Of a stretch of DNA of 64,000 nucleotides, positions 48,457 to 56,447 are shown piece after piece; the first letter of the stretch is position 1; every line of letters starts with the position of its first letter. The DNA lies in NCBI GenBank assembly GCA_023898745.1, contig CP060237.1, forward strand, positions 372,001 to 436,000. Direction: 5' to 3'. This stretch comes from Alphaproteobacteria bacterium. GTDB lineage: Bacteria > Pseudomonadota > Alphaproteobacteria > G02398745 > G023898745. The notes under the pieces were generated by a model. That model ran no database searches, was not told where the DNA came from, and saw nothing but the letters and a program-made list of their open reading frames with translations. Made by a program: the position numbers and the translations under genes.

Positions 48457-50169
48457 TTGCGCTATGTTATAATGAATTCAAAAGGCTCCTCAAAATATTT
48501 TATGTCTAATAACACTTCTTTTGCAGTAAAGCTTATTCTTGCCATATCGATCTCTTGGATCCTGCCTATTTTAGTTTGGATGTTGACATGTGTGTCTCAC
48601 ACATTCTCTTATACACCTCTGCTATATGCCTCAAATGATACGTCCGTTAAGCCGGAATATCTCTTTGATAGACCTGCTTTAGGTAAAAATATCATGGATA
48701 CACTCTCCTTGGAAGATGCATTAAAAGCGATACGTTTAAAAGATCAACCTGGGAAATTAGATCCAGGCATGTTGGAACTCTTTAGATTCAGTGAACATAT
48801 GCATAAAGCGGCACGTGAGTTTGCTGACTATATTGTAACAGATAGAAAAGCACCAAAAAAACTCACAGATATTATTGCGTTAGGACCAAGAGATCCAAAA
48901 CATAGAGAGCAGGATATACAAAAATGGATTCTCGAAAATATAGAATCACAATTAAAAGACAAACCTTTGATTCGCAAACGACCTTTACCAAAATGGTCAG
49001 AACCATTTTTTGAACGTGTTACACCCCCTTCAGATCTTGATCCAAGAGTCAGACAACATATGAAGGCACACTATCTTCTCAAGCCTACTATTCCAGCGAA
49101 CGCAACATCAGAACAAATAGCGAAGATAAATGCTGATTTTGTTGCAAGAGTGTTTCGCGTCAAAGAAGAGATGCGGCAAAAATATGTGATATACAAAGAC
49201 CAAACCACACAAGTGACACCACAAACACGGTACTTGATTGTAACGCATCAAGAGCTGAGAAACGCCAAACAACACCTTGATACGGTATTTACGCAAAGGC
49301 CTGATTTATGGCTTGTATTGGATTTTGATCAGGAAACAGAAGTTAAGTTGTCCGGAGACGACTTGCCTGCGTCTGTCAAAAAGCTGTCCGTGATGGGAGA
49401 GAATGTAAAGGTAGTTAAAGAGCAATTTTTAGAAGGATCTAAACTAATTGATTTTGATATGTCTAAATGGATTAATTTAGAAATTATTAAGCCTCGCTTT
49501 CTTTCCAATTCTTCATCTCTTGAAGCTATTTATTTGTTTGGATTAAAAAAATTACGGATTGTTGAAGATTTATTTCTTAATAAATGTATAGCTTTAAAAA
49601 GTATAGACGGTTTGGTAGATTGGATAAATTTAAAAAAAATTGGACGGTATTTTTTACTAGATTGTAGAGCAGTACCTTTTCTTGATGTCTCCAGATGGGA
49701 CAGTTTGGAAGAAATCGAAGAAGGTTTTGGGTATGGATGTAAGAAATTAAGTTTTGTTAATATGTCTGGATGTGTCAAGTTAAAGACGATCGGACCAAAC
49801 TTCCTACGTGATTGTGAGTTGTTAGAGCGTTTTAATATGTCAGGATGCATAAAGCTTGAGGAAATTGGCGAATCCTTTCTAAATGGCTGCGAAGCTTTGG
49901 TTTATTTCAAAAGATTGGATAGAGCGGAAATGCCAATAATAATAGGGCGTTATTCTTTTAGAAATGTTAGTTTTTTACTGTTTAATGATGGAGATGAATG
50001 GGTAAAATTTAAGCTTGTCGATCAAACTGCAGAGGAGTTTGGGAAATCCGATTTAGGTAAGGAAGTGAAGATCATCCATGGTTTAAACAATGTTAACAAA
50101 GGATCAATGATTTATAAAACACTTTTAGAAAATCCCAACAATGGCGCTTTTTTTATACATACTATTTAA
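48457..50169 (+). CDS. Secreted leucine-rich repeat protein, BspA-like
   Basis: A 570-residue protein. The signal or anchor is near residues 22-45 (A-V-K-L-I-L-A-I-S-I-S-W-I-L-P-I-L-V-W). Residues 50-330 are helical with many prolines and unknown. From about 345 to 510 there are six or seven LRR_5 repeats of about 24 residues: L-E-I-I-K-P-R-F-L-S-N-S-S-S-L, L-R-I-V-E-D-L-F-L-N-K-C, L-K-K-I-G-R-Y-F-L-L-D-C, L-K-T-I-G-P-N-F-L-R-D-C and L-E-E-I-G-E-S-F-L-N-G-C. The likely true start may be M6 or M16. Such BspA-like proteins bind other proteins outside the cell. Its 3' end overlaps the convergent gene by 4 bases. Confidence 0.75.
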   Translation: MRYVIMNSKGSSKYFMSNNTSFAVKLILAISISWILPILVWMLTCVSHTFSYTPLLYASNDTSVKPEYLFDRPALGKNIMDTLSLEDALKAIRLKDQPGKLDPGMLELFRFSEHMHKAAREFADYIVTDRKAPKKLTDIIALGPRDPKHREQDIQKWILENIESQLKDKPLIRKRPLPKWSEPFFERVTPPSDLDPRVRQHMKAHYLLKPTIPANATSEQIAKINADFVARVFRVKEEMRQKYVIYKDQTTQVTPQTRYLIVTHQELRNAKQHLDTVFTQRPDLWLVLDFDQETEVKLSGDDLPASVKKLSVMGENVKVVKEQFLEGSKLIDFDMSKWINLEIIKPRFLSNSSSLEAIYLFGLKKLRIVEDLFLNKCIALKSIDGLVDWINLKKIGRYFLLDCRAVPFLDVSRWDSLEEIEEGFGYGCKKLSFVNMSGCVKLKTIGPNFLRDCELLERFNMSGCIKLEEIGESFLNGCEALVYFKRLDRAEMPIIIGRYSFRNVSFLLFNDGDEWVKFKLVDQTAEEFGKSDLGKEVKIIHGLNNVNKGSMIYKTLLENPNNGAFFIHTI

Positions 50170-51176
50170 ATCTGCGGCCTCAAAATTGCATACTTCGGCC
50201 AGTCTTTCTTATGCTCTTCCCAGCTTGCTTTTCTAATCATAAACCCATTGCCTTGGTCTGGCAGATCTTGTCTATGGTAATTCATGAGATAAAGGCTGTC
50301 ACCTTCTTTGCCAAGAACGAACCATATATGCCCTGGTCTTAATAAGAAATCACCAGGTTTAAAATCATCCACAGGCTTAAATACGCGCTCTAAAATAGGA
50401 ATCATATACCTGTAATCTGCAAAATTTTGATCTGTTTCAAGGGTTTTATCTAGCCATTTCCACAAGATCAATGTTGTAAAGCCATTTTCTGGCAGTTCTG
50501 GGAAGTATTTAATAATAAGTGTGCCGCAATCTTCTGGCCCCCAGCGGTAGCGCGCAGCTTGTTCACGTTGTCCTGATAGGATATATCCATTATGTGGCAA
50601 CATAAAAGCATTTTTCTTAGAAAACACAGATCCAGAAAAATCAAATTCTTGCGTATCGAATGTGTACAAAACAGGTGTATGCTCAAATTCACTGATATCT
50701 TGTTTAGCTGCAATTTTTTGGAACAATAAGACGAGTTTTAGCGCTAATGCGTCATGTGTAACCATCATATCTTCTGAAAATATGCCGGACCCCAGGCGCA
50801 AACCATCCAATTTTATTTTATTCAAACGATCAAAGTTTTGTTGTGCATATTCTAAAAACTCAGCAACGCGACGCATTTTGGTGTTAATAGAAAAACGCCT
50901 TGCTGAAGTACGTTTTCCAAAAAAATCCCATATGTTGTCTGTCCATCGCGGTTGATTACGATCTGTAATACTGTTGATTGCAACAATCTCTTCCTCAATC
51001 AATTGTTTTGCTTCACATTCATAGCCTTTTGGGGTGGATTTTTTTAAGGCTTTGAGAGATCTTAAGTTTTCTTTGCTCCATCTTTTATGGAATTTTAAAA
51101 CTTCACCTAACACAGGGTGATCTTGGTTTTGACGGATGATATCTTGTAGATTGCAAAATAAGAACTGGAAGAACAC
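50166..51176 (-). CDS. Putative NlpC/P60-like cysteine hydrolase
   Basis: A 336-residue protein with GTG start (M-F-F-Q-F-L-F-C-N), another short leader with a cysteine. Residues 10-190 are helical and unknown. The last 140 residues suggest a papain-like NlpC/P60 fold: R-W-G-P-E-D-C-G-T-L with the presumed catalytic Cys near residue 212, then K-P-G-D-F-L-L-R-P-G-H-I-W-F-V-L-G with the His near 283, and a third polar residue in M-N-Y-H-R. This is the expected order C, H, polar. It might cut peptidoglycan or another peptide bond. The match is by pattern only. Confidence 0.55.
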   Translation of the reverse strand: MFFQFLFCNLQDIIRQNQDHPVLGEVLKFHKRWSKENLRSLKALKKSTPKGYECEAKQLIEEEIVAINSITDRNQPRWTDNIWDFFGKRTSARRFSINTKMRRVAEFLEYAQQNFDRLNKIKLDGLRLGSGIFSEDMMVTHDALALKLVLLFQKIAAKQDISEFEHTPVLYTFDTQEFDFSGSVFSKKNAFMLPHNGYILSGQREQAARYRWGPEDCGTLIIKYFPELPENGFTTLILWKWLDKTLETDQNFADYRYMIPILERVFKPVDDFKPGDFLLRPGHIWFVLGKEGDSLYLMNYHRQDLPDQGNGFMIRKASWEEHKKDWPKYAILRPQI

Positions 51177-51240
51177 AAGTTTAGTTTTTGAATTTTATAA
51201 GGTAGTGTAGACGAGTAAAGTAAATAAAGCTACTTGTTAG

Positions 51241-51320
51241 TCCGTCATCACGAGGCGCGAAGCGACGCTGTGATCCATTATAGATAGTCACGATTTTCTT
51301 GTGAAAATCTCGTCATGACG
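51241..51320. repeat. Palindromic repeat (family A)
   Basis: GTCATCACGAGGCGCGAAGCGACGCTGTGATCC with CACGATTTTCTTGTGAAAATCTCGTCATGACG. It lies upstream of the ribosomal protein operon. The stretch 51345-51410 before rpmI contains TGCTACTAT, which could be an extended -10 box. Confidence 0.8.
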
Positions 51321-51425
51321 TATGTACTGATCTTTATTTTCATAACGAAAATCTGCTACTATGTCGATGTAGAGGCCCGTCGGGTATGCCTCATACATAT
51401 ATAAGCAAGAGAAAAGGAGATGAAA

Positions 51426-51632
51426 ATGCCCAAGATTAAGACCAAAAGCAGCGCAAAAAAGCGATTCTTTATCACGGCGAACGGCAAGATCAAGATAGGT
51501 CATGCATTTAAGCGACATGGTATGCGTAAAAGATCCAATAGGTTTCTGCGCAATTCTAAAGGAACTGCAATTCTAGATAAGGCAGATACAAAGAATGTTC
51601 ACAAGTTTTATTTACCTAATGGAGTATCATAA
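51426..51632 (+). CDS. rpmI: 50S ribosomal protein L35
   Basis: A 68-residue basic protein: [14 protein letters not shown] start, [12 protein letters not shown] in the middle, N-V-H-K-F-Y-L-P-N at the end. The ATG at 51426 is preferred since AAGGAG stands 6 bases before it; the ATG at 51420 touches the ribosome site. The stop overlaps the next ATG by one base. infC is not upstream as it often is. Confidence 0.95.
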   Translation: MPKIKTKSSAKKRFFITANGKIKIGHAFKRHGMRKRSNRFLRNSKGTAILDKADTKNVHKFYLPNGVS

Positions 51633-52036
51633 TGGCACGCGTTAAAAGAGGTGTGACGACACACGCACGTCACAGAAAAGTTATTAAAATGGCCAAGGGG
51701 TTTGTTGGCCGTTCAAAAAGTTGTTTTCGTGTTGCATTAAGACGCGTTGAAAAGTCGCTTCAATATGCATATAGAGATCGTAGAACGAAAAAAAGAGACT
51801 TCAGAGCGCTTTGGATTCAAAGAATCAATGCAGCTGTAAGGGCAGAGGGTATGAATTATTCTCAATTTATCTATGGCGCGAAAAAGGCGGGTATTGAAGT
51901 AGATCGTAAAATTATGGCGAATATCGCAATGAATGAGCCAGAAGTTTTTAAGGATATTATTCAAAAAGCAAAAGAGATTAACGAAGCGCCTGCGAAAAAA
52001 GAAGCAAAAAAAGCTGAAACGGCGTCAGCTTCGTGA
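51632..52036 (+). CDS. rplT: 50S ribosomal protein L20
   Basis: A 134-residue protein with the family start [16 protein letters not shown] and the motif [24 protein letters not shown]. It has an extra tail of about 15 residues rich in A, K and E. The GTG of the next gene overlaps its end. In many alphaproteobacteria pheS follows; here it does not. Confidence 0.96.
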   Translation: MARVKRGVTTHARHRKVIKMAKGFVGRSKSCFRVALRRVEKSLQYAYRDRRTKKRDFRALWIQRINAAVRAEGMNYSQFIYGAKKAGIEVDRKIMANIAMNEPEVFKDIIQKAKEINEAPAKKEAKKAETASAS

Positions 52037-52332
52037 AGCAAAACAGTTTATTTGCTGAAGAAGAGAAACTTTCTACAGCTTTCTTATCTCCTGCATCATC
52101 TGAGCAGAAATTTCCTGATATTACATTAAGTAATCTATTATCAGATCAATTTATTAATGAAAATGGTATGTTTGGTTTAAGAATGCTATTGAAGCGAGCG
52201 CGTAAGCGTGGGCAGATAGATCAGTATAAACGCGTCTTGAATGCTGAGATTGAGATGAAAAAGGGCGAAAATACTCTGAAGAATAATCTGCGGCATGCTA
52301 TGTTATGGGATTTGATGGCTAAGAAGCTGTAA
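52033..52332 (+). CDS. Hypothetical protein coupled to rplT
   Basis: A 99-residue protein with a GTG start that overlaps the rplT stop by 4 bases, so it is co-translated with a ribosomal protein. The first 30 residues are polar ([13 protein letters not shown]); the rest is helical and basic: [27 protein letters not shown]. The family is not recognised. The F-G-L-R-x-L and basic helix might bind RNA, but that is speculation. Confidence 0.6.
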   Translation: MKQNSLFAEEEKLSTAFLSPASSEQKFPDITLSNLLSDQFINENGMFGLRMLLKRARKRGQIDQYKRVLNAEIEMKKGENTLKNNLRHAMLWDLMAKKL

Positions 52333-52339
52333 GAGTCCG

Positions 52340-52530
52340 CGTCATGGTGAGCGAAGCGTGGTCATCCATCCGTCTTCGCTAATTTTACCAAAGGTAAAAT
52401 TTAGCTACGACGAGATGATTTATTATCGAGTTGGAGCGTGCGAAGCAGATGTCTCGCCGAAGCTCAAAGAGCGTAGGCGGGCTCCTTAATGGATCACCGC
52501 GCCTTGCTGCGCAAGACTCGTGATGACATC
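52340..52530. repeat. Composite palindromic repeat (families A and D)
   Basis: GTCATGGTGAGCGAAGCGTGGTCATCCATCCG, CTAATTTTACCAAAGGTAAAATT, TAGCTACGACGAGATGATTTATT, GTTGGAGCGTGCGAAGCAGATG, CTCGCCGAAGCTCAAAGAGCGTAGGCGGG, then ATCACCGCGCCTTGCTGCGCAAG. This is the family D order in reverse. Confidence 0.85.
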
Positions 52531-52625
52531 TCAATATTGTGTAATTTGCAAATTATCTATAATTTCTTTTAAATTTAGCATTTTTATGTTAAAATATAGG
52601 TATAAAAACATTACAACGTAAAATA

Positions 52626-52961
52626 ATGATTACAATGAGCTCAAAAGTTTTAGCCATGATGGGTATGATTGTTTTGATATTGGGAGCAACATCCCTTTTA
52701 TTAACAATTCTTCTTATTTCAGACGATGAAATTGATTATACATTCAAAGATTTTGCAATCGTAGAGACAGAAGATGCTGCTCGCTATCCTCTAACAGCAA
52801 AGTCTGGAAAGACGGAAGTTACAGTTGAGGGTCAATTAAAAGGCAGTGATGCATTCGGTTTTAATATTGGCCTATTAGTGATAAGCAGCATTATGGTTAT
52901 CGCAGGTGGATTTTTAACGGTTTGCGCGTATCGTAAAAAATATCATAAACAGTCAATGTAA
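52626..52961 (+). CDS. Two-helix membrane protein, tandem family member 1
   Basis: A 111-residue protein. Helix 1 is about residues 10-32 (M-M-G-M-I-V-L-I-L-G-A-T-S-L-L-L-T-I-L); an outer domain of about 45 residues follows, with D-Y-T-F-K-D-F-A-I-V-E-T-E and T-E-V-T-V-E-G-Q-L-K-G-S-D; helix 2 is about 78-100; the tail is basic. The next two genes have the same layout and share the V-x-V-x-G-x-L core. The family is not recognised. A hairpin ACTCA/TGAGT follows the stop and may be a terminator. Confidence 0.65.
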   Translation: MITMSSKVLAMMGMIVLILGATSLLLTILLISDDEIDYTFKDFAIVETEDAARYPLTAKSGKTEVTVEGQLKGSDAFGFNIGLLVISSIMVIAGGFLTVCAYRKKYHKQSM

Positions 52962-53123
52962 AGTTTACTCATTTTTTGAGTAGATTTCCCCTTTTTTCAT
53001 TCTTGCATTATTTTTTTTGTATATATCTCGATATAAATATTTAAATTATTTTTCAAATATAATTGAATTATATAATAATTATGATATGATTTAAATATAA
53101 AAATAATACATTAAGGAACAGAA

Positions 53124-53450
53124 ATGCAAATTAGTCAAAACGTTTTAGGATGGACAGTTCTTGTGCTTGGAACAGCATCTACTGTTTTTGGAATTATCAT
53201 CCTTTCACATAGCTCATTAGATTTTGAATTCGAAAAATTTAGAGTTAAAGAAACGGAATCTAATCTTGTGACTGTAACACCTACAGGTGTTGATTCCGGA
53301 GAGCAGAGAGTAACTGTTGAAGGTCATTTAAGAAGCGATGATGTGTTTATTTTGAACATTGTTGGATTAATTGTGGGTGCTGTAATAGCAATTGCTGGTG
53401 CTTATTTGATATGGGGTAACGTAGCTTGCACAAAGTCTGAAGCTGCTTAA
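53124..53450 (+). CDS. Two-helix membrane protein, tandem family member 2
   Basis: A 108-residue paralogue of the genes on both sides. Helix 1 is about residues 9-28 (W-T-V-L-V-L-G-T-A-S-T-V-F-G-I-I-I-L); the outer domain has D-F-E-F-E-K-F-R-V-K-E-T-E and Q-R-V-T-V-E-G-H-L-R-S-D-D; helix 2 is about 78-97 (I-V-G-L-I-V-G-A-V-I-A-I-A-G-A-Y-L-I-W). It is close to member 1 (E-T-E and V-T-V-E-G shared at the same places). A good ribosome site (TAAGGAAC) and a strong terminator frame the gene. Confidence 0.7.
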   Translation: MQISQNVLGWTVLVLGTASTVFGIIILSHSSLDFEFEKFRVKETESNLVTVTPTGVDSGEQRVTVEGHLRSDDVFILNIVGLIVGAVIAIAGAYLIWGNVACTKSEAA

Positions 53451-53497
53451 CTAGATTACATTTTTTAGCAAAGAAGCATAGTGTACAAAAGTCTTCA

Positions 53498-53544
53498 GAT
53501 CGACAATCTAATCTTTAAAAGCTTGGATTGTCGGTCTTTTTTTT
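53498..53544 (+). terminator. Rho-independent terminator after member 2
   Basis: An 11-base stem (GATCGACAATC/GATTGTCGGTC, one G-T pair), a 17-base loop, then a run of eight T. It is the clearest intrinsic terminator in the window. Confidence 0.85.
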
Positions 53545-53596
53545 GTTTTATACAAGTATAAATTCATAAATATATTTAAAATTACTTTAAATATAG

Positions 53597-53624
53597 TTGT
53601 ATTTTATCGCAGTTGTGTTATAAT
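53597..53624 (+). promoter_or_regulatory. Promoter of member 3
   Basis: TTGTAT at 53597-53602, 16-base spacer, TATAAT at 53619-53624. Together with the terminator before it, this gives member 3 its own transcription unit. Confidence 0.6.
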
Positions 53625-53665
53625 ATAGTTGTACAAATAAATAATTAATTATAGGAGATTAATCA

Positions 53666-54040
53666 ATGACAAACGACAAAGATGTAGAAATTTCTAAAGG
53701 TATCTTTTTTGGTGTTGTAGGATTTTTAGCACTTACAACTCTTTATGGTTTCATTTCAGGTATCTGGAACTTAGTAAACCGTAGCGATGAAAAAACACAC
53801 TATGAGTTCCAAAATGCAATCATCAAAGCAGACGATGTAGATGGATCCGCACCAACGACTATTCTTACTGGTGTTCGTGAAAACTTCCACGTACAAGGTG
53901 AACTTCATGGTGACAAAGGTGGTGACCACCACGTAGCTGCGGCTCTTGGTCACGTGATCATCGCTGGTCTTTCACTTGTATTGCTAGTATTTGCAATTTA
54001 CTCATACCGCAAAGAAAACAAAGCTATGGATAAGGCATAA
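53666..54040 (+). CDS. Two-helix membrane protein, tandem family member 3
   Basis: A 124-residue paralogue. Helix 1 is about residues 12-33; the outer domain has H-Y-E-F-Q-N-A-I-I-K-A-D-D and E-N-F-H-V-Q-G-E-L-H-G-D-K-G-G-D-H-H, with extra histidines not present in the others; helix 2 is about 88-112. The start is polar and acidic (M-T-N-D-K-D-V-E-I). A TAGGAG ribosome site lies 9 bases before the ATG. Codon use is richer in C-ending codons (GGC, TTC, CAC, ATC) than its neighbours, which may point to high expression or a different origin. Confidence 0.65.
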   Translation: MTNDKDVEISKGIFFGVVGFLALTTLYGFISGIWNLVNRSDEKTHYEFQNAIIKADDVDGSAPTTILTGVRENFHVQGELHGDKGGDHHVAAALGHVIIAGLSLVLLVFAIYSYRKENKAMDKA

Positions 54041-54131
54041 GTTAGCTAAAGGAAGAGATTATTCTTTCTTTGCTGACTCAGCTTCATTCTTAATGGAGTG
54101 ATATGAAGACGTCAACGTAGCAACAAGAATC

Positions 54132-54225
54132 GTCATGGCGAGCGGAGCGTGGCCATCTATGGATCACCAGGTCGCTTTACTCCTTATGATGATGAACTAC
54201 CTACAGTTCACGATGACGACGTCTA
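54132..54225. repeat. Palindromic repeat, degraded (family A)
   Basis: GTCATGGCGAGCGGAGCGTGGCCATC and GATCACCAGGTCGCTTTACTCCTTATGATGA, with a CACGATGACGACG end. The copy has more changes than most. Confidence 0.75.
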
Positions 54226-54289
54226 TTTTCACTGTGTTTAGAATGAAAATACGTGCTAACATAACTTAAAATTATTACAATTAAAAAAA

Positions 54290-56158
54290 TTGAAAAAGCA
54301 CATCAGAAATTTTGCCATCATTGCGCATATTGATCATGGCAAATCGACATTAGCTGATCGTTTGATTGAATATTGCGGCACAATGAAAAGTCATGAAATG
54401 AAATCGCAGCTTTTAGACGCGATGGATATTGAGCGTGAGCGTGGCATTACCATTAAGGCGCAAACCGTGAGATTGCCCTATAAAGCGGACGATGGTCAAG
54501 AATATATTTTGAATCTGATGGATACGCCAGGACACGTGGATTTTGCTTATGAAGTGAGCCGGTGTTTATCTGCCTGTGAAGGCTCGCTTCTGGTAGTGGA
54601 TGCAAGTCAAGGTGTGGAAGCGCAGACTTTGGCTAACGTATATCAAGCTATTGATAGCAATCATGAAATTATCCCTGTGTTAAATAAAGTTGACCTACCT
54701 GCTGCAGATGTTGAGCGTGTTAAAAAACAAATTGAAGAGGTTATTGGGTTAGAGACTTCTCATGCTGTTGAAACTTCAGCTAAAACAGGTATCGGGATTA
54801 AGAACGTTTTAGAAGCGATTGTGAAATATTTGCCTGGTCCGGAAAAGCGTCATCACGAGACCTGCGAAACAGGTCGTGGTGATCCAAACTGGATGGCCGC
54901 AGCTCCTTCGGAGCTTCGCCATGACGAGTGTCCTTTAAAGGCTCTTCTAGTAGATAGTTGGTATGATCAATATCTAGGTGTGATTATTTTGGTGCGTATA
55001 TTTGAAGGTGTGCTGAAAAAAGGCGCGCGCATTAGAATGATGGGCACAAGTCGTGTTTATGATATAGATCAACTCGGTATTTTTACACCTAAAAAAGTGT
55101 ATCAAGATACATTAGAACCCGGAGAAATTGGATTTTTTACAGCCAGTATTAAAGAAGTTGCAGATTGCAAAATTGGTGACACAATCACAGAAGAAAAACG
55201 TCAAACAAAAGAAATATTACCAGGTTTTAAACCCTCCGTACCTGTTGTATTTTGTGGGCTTTTTCCTGAAGATGCATCAGATTTTGAGCAGTTGCGTGAA
55301 AGTTTGAAAAAGTTGCATTTGAATGATGCAAGTTTTCACTTTGAGCCTGAATCTTCAGCAGCGCTTGGATATGGGTTTCGTTGTGGATTTTTAGGGTTAT
55401 TGCATTTAGAGATTGTGCAAGAGCGATTAGAGCGAGACTTTGATTTGGATCTTATTGCAACGGCACCAAGTGTTGTATATCACATATATCTGCGAAATGG
55501 TGATATGGTAAAAATGCACAATCCTGCTGATATGCCAGATATTATGAAAATTGATCACATTGAAGAGCCATGGATTCGCGCAACGATTATGGTTCCAGAG
55601 GAATATCTCGGATCGATCTTGAATTTATGTACAGATAGGCGAGGCGAGCAGGTAGATTTGACCTTCTCGGGTAAATTGGCTATGGCTGTGTATAATTTGC
55701 CGCTTAATGAAATTATTTTTGATTTCTATGATCGCCTGAAATCTATTTCTAAAGGCTACGCATCATTTGATTATGAAATGCTGGAATATCGCGAAGGTGA
55801 TTTGGTGCGTGTTAATATTTTGGTTAATGATGAAGTTGTGGATGCTTTATCTCTTATGGTTCATAAGACAAGGGCTGAGCAACGTGGACGCGCATTGTGC
55901 GAGCGATTGAAAGACTTAATCCCTAGGCAGTTATTTAAGATTGCAATTCAGGCGGCAATTGGTGGAAAAATTATCGCAAGAGAAACAGTGGGCGCTATCA
56001 GAAAAGATGTGACAGCAAAATGCTATGGCGGTGATATTACCCGTAAGAAAAAGCTTTTAGAAAAACAAAAGAAGGGTAAAAAGAAGATGCGTCAATATGG
56101 TAATGTGGAGATTCCACAAAAAGTGTTTATTGAGGCATTGAAGATGGATCAAAAATAA
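54290..56158 (+). CDS. lepA: Elongation factor 4 (LepA) with an in-frame repeat insertion
   Basis: A 622-residue translational GTPase that back-translocates ribosomes. G1 A-H-I-D-H-G-K-S-T at 12-20, G2 region R-G-I-T-I-K at 51-56, G3 D-T-P-G-H at 78-82, G4 N-K-V-D at 132-135, G5 S-A-K at 163-165. The LepA-specific C-terminal domain is complete up to G-K-K-K-M-R-Q-Y-G. The insertion spans about residues 186-213 ([13 protein letters not shown] and so on), between the G domain and domain 2, where relatives have P-K-G-D-x-x-A-P-L-K-A-L. Without it the length is about 594-598, the family norm. TTG start. Confidence 0.93.
   Translation: MKKHIRNFAIIAHIDHGKSTLADRLIEYCGTMKSHEMKSQLLDAMDIERERGITIKAQTVRLPYKADDGQEYILNLMDTPGHVDFAYEVSRCLSACEGSLLVVDASQGVEAQTLANVYQAIDSNHEIIPVLNKVDLPAADVERVKKQIEEVIGLETSHAVETSAKTGIGIKNVLEAIVKYLPGPEKRHHETCETGRGDPNWMAAAPSELRHDECPLKALLVDSWYDQYLGVIILVRIFEGVLKKGARIRMMGTSRVYDIDQLGIFTPKKVYQDTLEPGEIGFFTASIKEVADCKIGDTITEEKRQTKEILPGFKPSVPVVFCGLFPEDASDFEQLRESLKKLHLNDASFHFEPESSAALGYGFRCGFLGLLHLEIVQERLERDFDLDLIATAPSVVYHIYLRNGDMVKMHNPADMPDIMKIDHIEEPWIRATIMVPEEYLGSILNLCTDRRGEQVDLTFSGKLAMAVYNLPLNEIIFDFYDRLKSISKGYASFDYEMLEYREGDLVRVNILVNDEVVDALSLMVHKTRAEQRGRALCERLKDLIPRQLFKIAIQAAIGGKIIARETVGAIRKDVTAKCYGGDITRKKKLLEKQKKGKKKMRQYGNVEIPQKVFIEALKMDQK
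54845..54928. repeat. Family A repeat inside lepA
   Basis: GTCATCACGAGACCTGCGAAACAGGTCGTGGTGATCC and GATGGCCGCAGCTCCTTCGGAGCTTCGCCATGACGAG: a full two-stem unit in a linker between domains. The inner hairpins are perfect (GACCTGCGAAACAGGTC, GCTCCTTCGGAGC), so the copy may be recent. Confidence 0.88.
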
Positions 56159-56168
56159 AAGCCGCGCA

Positions 56169-56206
56169 AGCCCGTCATCATGACGGTATTCATGGGCTAT
56201 TTTTTC
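56169..56206 (+). terminator. Possible terminator after lepA
   Basis: AGCCC/GGGCT outer stem with an inner CGTCATCATGACG palindrome, then a T6 run. Confidence 0.5.
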
Positions 56207-56263
56207 TAATATTTTGACTTCATTCTCCAAACCCCTCATGATAAAACAAAAGAGGTCTTACTC

Positions 56264-56437
56264 ATGAAATATGGGTGGAAATCAAACGAAATCGAAATAC
56301 TGAAAAAGTGTTTCCTTAAAGAAAAATCTTTAAAAGAAATGGGGCGGTTGTTAGGTAGGTCTGCGACTGCTGTTAATAAGGCATTGACGAGATTTAAAAT
56401 ACGGGAGTATAAAATTAACAAGGAGTCGAAGCTTTAA
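56264..56437 (+). CDS. Small HTH protein (57 residues), GcrA-like
   Basis: ATG to TAA gives a 57-residue protein: M-K-Y-G-W-K-S-N-E-I-E-I-L-K-K-C-F then L-K-E-M-G-R-L-L-G-R-S-A-T-A-V-N-K-A-L-T-R-F-K-I. It has the pattern of a three-helix DNA-binding domain in which W, L-K-K, L-G-R-S and A-V-x-K fall where GcrA and related HTH proteins have W-T-x-x-x-V-E-x-L-K-x-L-W and R-N-A-V-I-G-K-x-x-R-L. An AGAGG ribosome site lies 8 bases before the ATG. GcrA itself is much longer (about 170). A small regulator is likely; the target is unknown. Confidence 0.6.
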   Translation: MKYGWKSNEIEILKKCFLKEKSLKEMGRLLGRSATAVNKALTRFKIREYKINKESKL

Positions 56438-56447
56438 GGGTCGGTCG

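Noticed and set aside
50662..50955. A 97-residue frame on the + strand within the NlpC-like gene
   Set aside because: No ribosome site; it lies wholly opposite a longer frame with recognisable motifs.
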